A DNA stretch of 39,317 nucleotides from Microcystis novacekii Mn_MB_F_20050700_S1 (lineage in GTDB: Bacteria > Cyanobacteriota > Cyanobacteriia > Cyanobacteriales > Microcystaceae): positions 1 through 39,317 of the forward strand of contig SFAU01000286.1 in NCBI GenBank assembly GCA_007096045.1, read 5' to 3'. Shown here in pieces: positions 17,091 through 23,549 of this stretch. Both the position numbers and the translations under genes were made by a program. The notes beneath the pieces were generated by a model. It was not told the origin of the DNA, searched no databases, and worked only from the letters and a program-made list of their open reading frames with translations. The stretch's first letter is position 1. Each line of letters starts with the position of its first letter.

Positions 17091-17127
17091 CAAGATCTAG
17101 TTTTTACAGACAGGCTTAGAGGTCGCT

Positions 17128-17463
17128 ATGGCTGCAACGATGGCCCCATGCCCAGAATCCACTCTTACTGATCGCTATCAGACGACAATTCCCGATTCTG
17201 TTCGCAAAGCCCTTGGCTTGAATAAGCGTGATAAAATCTGCTACAACATACAGCCCGACGGCAAAGTATGGATTTCCCGGGCTGACGGAGCAGAAGAAAA
17301 TGATCCAGTGCTTGGGAAATTTCTGAATTTTCTTGCACAAGATCTGGAACAGAACCCTCAACACATACAGGCAATTAGTTCTAACCTAGTCAATCATGTT
17401 CAATCTTTGGTCTCTGGCGTTGATCTGGATATTGATGCACCACTTCTGGATGAGGACGAATAA
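17128..17463 (+). CDS. prlF: PrlF-type antitoxin with AbrB/SpoVT-like DNA-binding domain
   Basis: The 111-residue protein carries the swapped-hairpin AbrB signature near its N-terminus (STLTDRYQTTIPDSVRKALGL, then DKICYNIQPDGKVWISR, about residues 11-51) and an acidic C-terminal half that would wrap the toxin. PrlF neutralises the YhaV ribonuclease and represses its own promoter. The stop lies two bases before the yhaV start. The ATG at 17128 has GAGG five bases upstream. A promoter with a palindrome lies just upstream at 17062-17090. Confidence 0.85.
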   Translation: MAATMAPCPESTLTDRYQTTIPDSVRKALGLNKRDKICYNIQPDGKVWISRADGAEENDPVLGKFLNFLAQDLEQNPQHIQAISSNLVNHVQSLVSGVDLDIDAPLLDEDE

Positions 17464-17465
17464 GG

Positions 17466-17963
17466 TTGTCTATAGATCAGCCCCTAGTAATTAATGGATG
17501 GAGCATATTTGCTCATCCTCTGTTCCTTGCACAGTTTGAAGAACTTGTGACGCAGGTGGAAGAGCTGCGTCACAAGTTTCCTCAAGATTATAAAAGGAAA
17601 AATGCTACAAAGCGTCTAGCTGCCATAGCAAAGTTAGCCTTTGATACTATTCCTCAAGACCCAACTCGCAGTGAGTATCGACAGGGAACTACGCTTGGAG
17701 ACGATTACAAGCACTGGTTTAGAGCCAAGTTTTTTCAGCAGTATCGACTGTTTTTTCGATATCATCAAGAGAGTAAAATAATTCTCCTAGCTTGGGTCAA
17801 TGATGAAAACTCTAAGCGAGCTTATGAGAGTAATACAGACGCTTATAGAGTCTTTAGGAAAATGCTGGAGACTGGCCATCCTCCAGATGATTGGAATGAC
17901 CTACTCAAAGAGGCGAAAAGTACAATTAGCCGTTTGCGAGAAGCTGCTGAAACCGAAATTTAA
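17466..17963 (+). CDS. yhaV: YhaV-type ribonuclease toxin
   Basis: YhaV is a RelE-fold toxin that cleaves RNA. This 165-residue protein shows the family blocks INGWSIFAHPLFLAQFEEL at the start, NATKRLAAIAKL, then FRAKFFQQYRLFFRYH near 87-102, ILLAWVNDENSKRAYE near 106-121, AYRVFRKMLETGHPPDDW near 127-144. It is full length and carries the arginine-rich RLFFR strand that holds catalytic residues in this fold. The start appears to be a TTG at 17466, since no in-frame ATG precedes the conserved INGW motif. It is translationally close-coupled to prlF. Confidence 0.85.
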   Translation: MSIDQPLVINGWSIFAHPLFLAQFEELVTQVEELRHKFPQDYKRKNATKRLAAIAKLAFDTIPQDPTRSEYRQGTTLGDDYKHWFRAKFFQQYRLFFRYHQESKIILLAWVNDENSKRAYESNTDAYRVFRKMLETGHPPDDWNDLLKEAKSTISRLREAAETEI

Positions 17964-17975
17964 TGATAGATATGT

Positions 17976-18236
17976 CTGGACTTCCCCCATACAGACATAC
18001 TAAAAAAAATTGAAAAGAGGCTACTGGGTACATTTTTCCCTTGAAAATGTCTGTACCGTTGACTGTATCTGGAGTGGAGCGATTCCCTAGAGTTGGCTGT
18101 CTAGCGATCGCTAACTTGATCGTAACAGATAGTGTCATCAATCTCTAGAGTCAGCGATTCCCTCTGTAGCCATGTTTAGATAGCTAGTACATTTACACTG
18201 GAGAAGTTCAGTTATATCAAAGAATTTTAGTTATCT
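17976..18236. repeat. ~260-bp duplicated block, copy A
   Basis: This stretch matches 20845-21137 in direct orientation, starting CTGGACTTCCCCCATACAG and ending AATTTTAGTTATCT, with scattered mismatches and a 28-base block missing relative to copy B. In copy B the last 20 bases encode the C-terminal end of a PIN toxin (ITKIL and stop), so copy A keeps the tail of a lost PIN gene plus its downstream flank. It is followed immediately by a MITE. It contains a GCGATCGC site but no gene. Confidence 0.75.
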
Positions 18237-18382
18237 GGCTCTTCGGTTTATGTTATGCAATGAACGGGGGTTATAGAGGATGTAACCCTTGTATAGAAAG
18301 GCATTTAGCGATTTTTGTCAATTATTTTTGTCTAGAGCGAACTAATCAATTAAGTTCGAACCATACCAAGTAACGAAGAGCC
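18237..18382. mobile_element. 146-bp MITE with GGCTCTTCG terminal inverted repeats (ISL3-like)
   Basis: The ends are GGCTCTTCGGTT (18237) and AACGAAGAGCC (to 18382), inverted and nearly perfect. The interior carries the complementary pair GGGGGTTATA and TGTAACCC and no coding frame. A second copy lies at 23412-23542. Terminal GGCTCTTCG resembles the ends of ISL3-family elements, so a related full IS elsewhere in the genome could move it. I found no clear target duplication. Confidence 0.75.
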
Positions 18383-18397
18383 TTTTTTTAAGCATAC

Positions 18398-18886
18398 TTA
18401 CTCTCCAGCTAATCGAAGAACATCATTGACAACTTTATCAGTTAGCCACATTCCTTGATGGCGTAACTTAGCAATAACGGGAGCAACAGAAGATAGATAG
18501 CCCTGCTGCTTCGCTTTAACTAAAACACCAAGCGTTCCTGAATATTTTAAGCGGTATAAATCGGCAATACGTCGGGCTAATTGATCGTCAAAAATCAGTA
18601 AACTACTTGGATTTTCTAATCCCAAAACTAATACCTCTGCTTCTCCTTGCCCTAAATCAATAATAGCTGGAATTAGACTGACTGATTTGACTGAAGTAAT
18701 TGAAATCCATTCAATTGCCTGAATATTAGGAACATCAATTCCTTTATTTTTACCGATTGCTAATTCTTCGATTACTGCCGAAGGAGTCACGATTTGAGAA
18801 TACAAGCGTTGGAGCAATTCCAAGTAGCCCACTTGATGTAAGTACAGTAGAGGAGAGGTGTTGACAATGATTTGAGGATTAGGCAT
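18398..18886 (-). CDS. DUF3368 PIN-like ribonuclease toxin
   Basis: The 162-residue protein has the DUF3368 (PIN superfamily) layout: an opening IIVNTSPLLYLHQVGYLELL, QIVTPSAVIEEL near residue 33, DLGQGEAEVLVLGLE near 80 and LLIFDDQLARRIA near 97, ending with TLGVLVKAKQQG. The acidic residues in EEL, GEAE and DDQ correspond to the metal site, but the first Asp of the PIN fold is Asn in this family. I prefer the ATG at 18886 over an in-frame TTG at 18892. It overlaps the UPF0175 antitoxin gene by eight bases. Confidence 0.85.
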   Translation of the reverse strand: MPNPQIIVNTSPLLYLHQVGYLELLQRLYSQIVTPSAVIEELAIGKNKGIDVPNIQAIEWISITSVKSVSLIPAIIDLGQGEAEVLVLGLENPSSLLIFDDQLARRIADLYRLKYSGTLGVLVKAKQQGYLSSVAPVIAKLRHQGMWLTDKVVNDVLRLAGE

Positions 18887-19130
18887 TGACAATATCTTGT
18901 TCCAATTGTTCAGTCGTTAAAGAAAAAGGGGAGACTTGATAACGCCCCAAAATAGTTAAAAATTCTACTCGTGACATTCCGGCTAATTGGGCTGCACGTC
19001 CTGAAGATAGTTTGTCAAGTTCAAAAAGTTTAACGGCTGCCAATATTTTTAATTCTCTCGATAGATTTTCAGGAGTTTCTTTGAGACTAATTAAGATTTC
19101 TTCAGGGATTTCCAGGGAAATAGTGCTCAT
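18879..19130 (-). CDS. UPF0175 antitoxin
   Basis: The 83-residue protein matches UPF0175: STISLEIPEEILISL start, RELKILAAVKLFELDKLSSG, then RAAQLAGMSRVEFLTILGRY (a helix-turn-helix-like segment) and an acidic C-terminal TTEQLEQDI. UPF0175 proteins are usually encoded before DUF3368 toxins, as here. Its overlapping stop and start with the toxin suggest coupled translation. Confidence 0.85.
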   Translation of the reverse strand: MSTISLEIPEEILISLKETPENLSRELKILAAVKLFELDKLSSGRAAQLAGMSRVEFLTILGRYQVSPFSLTTEQLEQDIVNA

Positions 19131-19230
19131 TTTCTTTCTCTCTCAATAATTGTCTCTATTCTACACCAATGAAATTAGTCCTTCTCTGTGAGCAGAATCA
19201 GTAACGGGTTTCCCCCCTCCAACCGACAGA

Positions 19231-19480
19231 ATGAGCGGGTGCAGCCTATCTTGTCCTCAAGGGGTTGGAGACCAAGCCTCTACGGCTTTATGGCAATATA
19301 ATCGTGCTTAATTTGGGTTAGCGATCGCGTTGAGGGGCCGTCAAGGGGGAACGCAAAGGCGAATCCGACATACCGCGCTACAATCCCTCACGGAAGAGGA
19401 TAGTTCGCCTGAGAAGGAGTAAACCAGATGAAGTTACCTGAGAATCCTTCCTTTGGGAGTCGTTGTTAGGGAAGGAAATA
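19231..19480 (+). ncRNA. Structured RNA remnant, possibly the 5' part of a group II intron
   Basis: The stretch 19231-19480 has features of bacterial group II intron domain I: GGTTGGAGACCAAGCC hairpin, GCCTCTACGGC, a GGAACGCAAAGGCGAATCC segment and ATCCCTCACGGAAGAGGAT. AGGCGAA (19357-19363) pairs with TTCGCCT (19404-19410). No reverse transcriptase follows; the next gene is a PEP-CTERM protein. My attribution is from memory of intron sequence style and needs covariance-model confirmation. Otherwise this is an unexplained 485-base spacer (19131-19615). Confidence 0.4.
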
Positions 19481-19615
19481 TAAAGACTTGTTAAATTGTA
19501 GCTTTTGATACTTTATGGGGGGGGTAGCGTGTATTGTACTTCCATGCGTGTTTGTTGTTGGGTTGGGCAGTTGTTTTACCTAATGCGTAGAAAATATTTT
19601 TCAGAGGCAATATTT

Positions 19616-20374
19616 ATGAAAAGTTTGACTTTATCTTTAGCTCTTGGAACTGCTGTAGTGGCAACTTTTGCCTTTAATAAAGATGCTCCTGCTAGAGCTT
19701 TGTCAATAGGGGATATTCCAAATGAAGAAATACCTTCTTGGCTAGATTTAGATCGTTACGCACTTGCTTACTATGACTACAGATTAACACCAGGTCTTAT
19801 AGGGCAATACACAACTTTTGAGACGGGTAGTCAATCACTGTTTGATGAAACACAAAGCGGAATTGAAAGTGTTTCAGGTTTGACGTGGATAGCCGGACAA
19901 GGTTATGTCAGTAATGAAGTAGGAAGCGTACCGACCGCAACTTATACTTGGAAAAATGTAAGAGTACCAACCAATCAAAAGAATTTCAAGCAGGCTATTG
20001 ATTTTATTGGAGGCGTTAAAATACTAGGTATTACTGTAACAACTGATGATCCTAAAGATGTAATAGAATTCCCTACTTTTGTTTTTCTTGAACCGCAAAA
20101 CATATTGGTTATTAATGCTACAATTAAACCACAACCAAACACCGTCACAGTAAAAGTTAGCTTTACAGACAAACTGCCCCCAAACAATCTATTATTCGCC
20201 AGCACACCAATAGTTATTGAACAAGGATATATCCTTGATCAATGTACTCCTATTCCCGAACCTTCCTCCACCCTCGGCTTCCTTGCCCTCGGTACTCTCG
20301 GCGCAGCCTCAACCCTCAAACGCAAACTAAAGTCATCCAAATCCTCAGAAAAGGAAACCGCAAAAGTCTCCTAA
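19616..20374 (+). CDS. PEP-CTERM sorting domain protein
   Basis: The 252-residue protein has an N-terminal signal peptide (MKSLTLSLALGTAVVATFAF) and a typical PEP-CTERM end: PIPEPSSTLGFLALG, a hydrophobic helix, then a basic tail KRKLKSSKS. Such proteins are exported and processed by an exosortase at the cell surface. The central part is an unrecognised beta-rich domain. I chose the ATG at 19616 because an AGAGG lies nine bases before it and the signal peptide begins there; the upstream frame has no signal features. It is flanked by TA genes but probably unrelated to them. Confidence 0.85.
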   Translation: MKSLTLSLALGTAVVATFAFNKDAPARALSIGDIPNEEIPSWLDLDRYALAYYDYRLTPGLIGQYTTFETGSQSLFDETQSGIESVSGLTWIAGQGYVSNEVGSVPTATYTWKNVRVPTNQKNFKQAIDFIGGVKILGITVTTDDPKDVIEFPTFVFLEPQNILVINATIKPQPNTVTVKVSFTDKLPPNNLLFASTPIVIEQGYILDQCTPIPEPSSTLGFLALGTLGAASTLKRKLKSSKSSEKETAKVS

Positions 20375-20400
20375 AAACCATCAATGAAAAACTCACAATT

Positions 20401-20449
20401 CCCCCTTCATTCACTCACTTGAAGGGGGTTATCTTTACCATCTTTTTTT
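20401..20449 (+). terminator. Stem-loop terminator after the PEP-CTERM gene
   Basis: CCCCCTTCA (20401-20409) and TGAAGGGGG (20420-20428) form a perfect nine-pair stem with a ten-base loop. A run of seven T lies at 20443-20449, which is rather far from the stem for a classic intrinsic terminator. It may still serve as one. Confidence 0.55.
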
Positions 20450-20572
20450 AACCTTAAAAAATTCCCAGTGACCTTGGAAAAAGGCGAGAAACTCGGCTGG
20501 ATTGATAATTGGAATCCCTTGATAAGTATCGATAATTAAAAAATCACCTCTTTTTGCGATCTCAACTCGTGG
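20435..20572 (-). pseudogene. C-terminal remnant of a PIN-domain toxin
   Basis: Read on the minus strand this gives EIAKRGDFLIIDTYQGIPII followed by NPAEFLAFF and a stop. That is the closing part of PIN-family toxins (a conserved GD.. strand then GI.II.P.EFL). The frame is closed upstream by a stop at 20573-20575 and there is no N-terminal domain. The rest of the gene has gone; what remains overlaps the terminator region of the PEP-CTERM gene. Confidence 0.45.
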
Positions 20573-20725
20573 TTAAATTAATCTGATGTTCGCGTTAAAG
20601 CTATTTTGAGACTTCCTCAACAAGGGAATCAGTGTTCAAGCCAACGACAGAATAAGAGTTTCAGCTTATCTCGAACTCACGTTAATTAGTCATCCCAATC
20701 TGAATTCCCAGAAAATAAAGTTAAT

Positions 20726-20847
20726 CTAAACAATTGCCTGACTTAAAGAATCTTGATTCTGGTTTTTTTGTAAGAGTTGAATGGGTTGATGAGTAACCAG
20801 GGAATAGAGAACATCAGGGTCAGAAACGTTGAATCCTGTAATAACTG
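20726..20847 (-). pseudogene. Gene fragment of unknown family
   Basis: On the minus strand the sequence reads FNVSDPDVLYSLVTHQPIQ then LLQKNQNQDSLSQAIV and stops. It has codon composition like a protein end, but no start and no recognisable domain. Its 5' side (20822-20844) resembles an end of the MITE at 22899-23063, so the fragment may have been cut by such an element. The neighbouring bases 20573-20725 show no gene. Confidence 0.25.
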
Positions 20848-21137
20848 GACTTCCCCCATACAGACATACTAAAAAATTAACAAAACCCTTATGGAGCTTC
20901 TCAGAAAAAATTGAAAAGAGGCTACTGGGTACATTTTTCGCTTGAAAATGGCTGTACCGTTGACTGTATCTGGAGTGGAGCGATTCTGTAAAGTTCGCTG
21001 TATAGCGATCGCTAACTTGATTGTAACAGATAGTGTCATCAATCTCTAGAGTCAGCGATTCCCTCTGTAGCCATCTTTAGATAGCTAGTACATTTACACT
21101 GAATAAGTTCAGTTATATCAAAGAATTTTAGTTATCT
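20845..21137. repeat. ~290-bp duplicated block, copy B
   Basis: Direct copy of 17976-18236 with 28 additional bases (about 20878-20905). Its right end overlaps the last codons of the PIN toxin gene (stop at 21118). The two copies bracket the first UPF0175-DUF3368 pair and the PEP-CTERM gene. Confidence 0.75.
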
Positions 21138-21771
21138 TTTGACAAAAATTAGATAAATTAGCTTTTTTATCTAAAAACTCTAGTAATTCAGCTAGAGTTT
21201 TTTGAGGATTTTTATATTTCTTGACCTGCCGATTTAGACTGAATTTAATTTCTTCGGGATATTCATCGAACAAATGACTTAAAAAAGTATCAGGAGATTG
21301 AGCCTTTATACCCCAAGTTTCTAAAGCTGACAGTGAAAAATCGGGAAAATTATTAGTTAAAATTAGATTAGCTTTAGCCATAACAGCAGTTGCTAAAACA
21401 TGACGGTCTTTTAAGTCATTTGTCATTAACTCAATTAAACCAGATGGCACTTCAATCATGGCTTCAGGAAAAGCTGCTTTCATTGTCTCCACTAAATTAA
21501 GGGCTTTTATTGAAGTTATATTAAGTAGGTGGGTGGAATTAAATATAAGATGAACGTAGGTTGGGTTGAAGCATGAAACCCAACGCCCGATTATGTTACG
21601 AAGTGCGCTAACCCATCCTACAAATAATTGTGCCTTGGTTGTTTCTTCTAAAATTAATTTCGACCAGTAAGGGGAGTATAAACCTCGCCAAGCAATTGAT
21701 AATAAAGTATCGCGTAAATACTGAGGAATAAGAACACAAGCATCTAAAACAACCCTAGGCTCTGCTGTCAT
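21118..21771 (-). CDS. PIN-domain toxin carrying an in-frame 38-codon repeat insertion
   Basis: The 217-residue protein begins with the PIN strand RVVLDACVLIP (Asp10), followed by LILEETTKAQ (Glu43), then DLKDRHVLATAVMAKANLIL (Asp about 122) and NNFPDF near 142. These are the metal-binding acids of the fold. Residues about 47-84 are encoded by an interspersed repeat (21521-21634) also found at 39021-39144 outside any gene. The insertion is 114 bases, so the frame is intact, and it falls directly after the second catalytic acid in a helical region. Whether the toxin still folds is unknown. It overlaps its antitoxin gene by 17 bases. Confidence 0.8.
   Translation of the reverse strand: MTAEPRVVLDACVLIPQYLRDTLLSIAWRGLYSPYWSKLILEETTKAQLFVGWVSALRNIIGRWVSCFNPTYVHLIFNSTHLLNITSIKALNLVETMKAAFPEAMIEVPSGLIELMTNDLKDRHVLATAVMAKANLILTNNFPDFSLSALETWGIKAQSPDTFLSHLFDEYPEEIKFSLNRQVKKYKNPQKTLAELLEFLDKKANLSNFCQKITKIL
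21521..21634 (-). mobile_element. 114-bp interspersed repeat inserted in the PIN toxin gene
   Basis: The stretch begins TTAAGTAGGTGGG at its plus-strand left end and contains the hairpin-forming pair GTTGGGTT and AACCCAAC. The same sequence is present at 39021-39144 in the opposite orientation. The length is a multiple of three and no stop codon occurs in the toxin frame. Confidence 0.85.
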
Positions 21772-22234
21772 CTAGGTTTAATTCCTCATCTTTTCTGTAT
21801 AGTCCTTCCGCTTCAGTCATGGCTACAAGGTTATTTAAAATTTGTTCTCTTTCTCGATATTTTTTCTCTTTATATATTAGCAAATCTTCTCGTTTTATTC
21901 GTTTATCACTGCCTACATTAGTCGATAAAATTTGCCCCTGTTCTAGTAATTTTATCAGATAAGAGTTAGAAACATTTAACAAATTAGCCGCTTCTTCTAT
22001 AGTTAAATCCTGAGGGGTAACATTTAACTGAATCACCTGTCCCGATGCTAAGGCAGCTACACTGTAACGAAGTACCATTAAAACCGATTCGGGAATATAG
22101 ACATTTTCTCCCTGTTCAGTGACGAGTCTCGTCGGTATTTCTCTATTAAGCAGCTGATTTAATTGGGTTATTTGTTCAGTTTCTTCGGGTTCGACAAGAA
22201 AATGAGTTGGGTCAAAATTAGAATATTTACTCAT
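21755..22234 (-). CDS. Antitoxin with excisionase-type helix-turn-helix
   Basis: The 159-residue protein has a variable N-terminus and an excisionase/MerR-like winged helix at about 95-143: DLTIEEAANLLNVSNSYLIK, LLEQGQI, then RIKREDLLIY. The acidic end (EELNLDDSRA) probably contacts the toxin. Such antitoxins pair with PIN toxins, as its 17-base overlap with the next gene shows. The ATG at 22234 was chosen; a GTG at 22252 could add six residues. Confidence 0.75.
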   Translation of the reverse strand: MSKYSNFDPTHFLVEPEETEQITQLNQLLNREIPTRLVTEQGENVYIPESVLMVLRYSVAALASGQVIQLNVTPQDLTIEEAANLLNVSNSYLIKLLEQGQILSTNVGSDKRIKREDLLIYKEKKYREREQILNNLVAMTEAEGLYRKDEELNLDDSRA

Positions 22235-22423
22235 ATCAAAGAATGACTCCACGCATTTATATTATTTCACCTCATTTTAACATACCAATCTGACAGGGGG
22301 ACAAGAACCCTGAAATTGATACATCATAAGCTTTCTAGAGCTTTTGATCGAATAAGTTTTCCGCACTGGCTCCCATTTATCGATAAAATTCTGGCTCTTC
22401 TGGTTTCTGTGTGGAATTAATTT

Positions 22424-23083
22424 CTAGCTTTCTTCAGCCATTCCTAATATTTCTTGATAAAGAATTGGGCTAATTCTTTTACCTTGACTCAAAAACTGCT
22501 CTAAAATGGGTTTAACTTCAATAATAATTCCTTTCTTCTTGGCGATTAATAAAAGTCCAATTGTTCCAGTTACAGGCAAATTTCTAGACTGAGCGACTTT
22601 TCTTCCTAATTTTTCGTCTATTAAGACTCGATTCGCTTTTAATTCTTCTGCCAAGATAATTGTAGCCGCTTCACCCAAATCTAGTTTAAACTGAATTTGC
22701 AATTGTGATAATTGAGCGGGAGATTGAATGGTAAATACCTCAATCCACTGAGCAGTAGGAACAACCGAAGCAGCCCGATGATTTCCCGTGGTGACTTCAT
22801 TATAAACTTCTTGGGGAATAATAATTTTGCCAAAGAGTTTCTGGAGTAAGTTAAGTTGACCAACTTTAGCTAACTCACTTAACGGAGTGGTATTAGAGCA
22901 GAAGTGTTGAATCCTGCAATAAAACTTTACAATGTTTGGGTTTCACCCAGGTAAAATCCCTTGTTTATTGAGAATAGAGTCATTAACTGCTCAAATTTTG
23001 TATCATCAATGCCAATGCACAACTTGGACAATATCCTCAAAATCTTAACATTCAACACTTCTGGTATTAGAGACAATAATCAC
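22424..23083 (-). pseudogene. DUF3368 toxin gene interrupted by a 165-bp MITE
   Basis: The gene begins at a GTG (23083-23081) that overlaps the antitoxin stop and encodes MIIVSNT. It then stops matching at 23063, where a MITE begins, and resumes at 22889 with TPLSELAKVGQLNLLQK, IIIPQEVYNEV, DLGEAATIILAEEL and VLIDEKLGRKVA, ending GMAEES at 22424. Removing the MITE and one 9-bp target copy leaves 486 bases, an exact reading frame of 161 codons plus stop, equal in size to the intact DUF3368 copy at 18398-18886. With the insertion the frame is broken near its start, so the toxin is very probably inactive. A TTG at 22702 could only yield a C-terminal half. Confidence 0.85.
22899..23063. mobile_element. 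165-bp MITE with 14-bp perfect terminal inverted repeats and 9-bp target duplication
   Basis: The element starts CAGAAGTGTTGAAT and ends ATTCAACACTTCTG, an exact 14-bp inverted repeat. GTATTAGAG occurs directly outside both ends (22890-22898 and 23064-23072), a 9-bp target duplication. The interior has no coding frame. A partial relative, GAAACGTTGAATCCTGTAAT, lies at 20823-20842. Confidence 0.92.
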
Positions 23084-23355
23084 GCGGGAGAATCTTCTAA
23101 TAATTGCAGGGTTTCTGTAATTTCTTGTTCTAACTCTTCTCGATTTTGGTCGGGAAAGATGGCAACCCCATATTGACCCATAAGTTCGAGAACTTCTAAA
23201 CGAGAGATTCCCAATAGCCTGCCAGCTATCCCACTACTAATTTCTCCATATTTTAACAAAGTCATGATATATGCTATCTTAGCCTGTTCTTCTGCTTGTG
23301 AATGGAGAGATTCCGAGATATTAATAGGCAAATCAAATCGTATAGTTATGGTCAT
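23080..23355 (-). CDS. UPF0175 antitoxin of the interrupted pair
   Basis: The 91-residue protein resembles the copy at 18879-19130: an ITIRFDLPINISESL start, then KIAYIMTLLKYGEISSGIAG, RLLGISRLEVLELMGQYG and an acidic end (NREELEQEITETLQLLE). Its stop TGA overlaps the GTG start of the interrupted toxin (GTGA). With the toxin gone, it survives as a free antitoxin, which might still neutralise related toxins such as 18398-18886; that is inference. Confidence 0.82.
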   Translation of the reverse strand: MTITIRFDLPINISESLHSQAEEQAKIAYIMTLLKYGEISSGIAGRLLGISRLEVLELMGQYGVAIFPDQNREELEQEITETLQLLEDSPA

Positions 23356-23411
23356 ACGCTGGAATATGCAGAAGTTTTTGGCTCTTTTAGCTGCCAGATA
23401 CTAACATTTTA

Positions 23412-23542
23412 GGTTCTTCGGTTTGTGTTATGCAATGGACGGGGGTTATAAGGGATGTAACCCTTATATAGAAAGGCATTTAGCGATTTTTGTCAATTGT
23501 TTTTGCTCTAGAGCGAACTAATCAATTAAATAACGAAGAACC
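23412..23542. mobile_element. 131-bp MITE, second copy of the ISL3-like element
   Basis: Ends GGTTCTTCGG and TAACGAAGAACC are inverted, and the interior matches 18237-18382 at most positions (shared GTTATGCAATG, GGCATTTAGCGATTTTTGTC and TAGAGCGAACTAATCAATTA). It marks the boundary between the TA hotspot and the sulfur cluster. Confidence 0.75.
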
Positions 23543-23549
23543 AGCGTTA

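Noticed and set aside
17926-18141. Minus-strand frame in the duplicated block
   Set aside because: The frame is not kept in the second copy of the block and overlaps yhaV.
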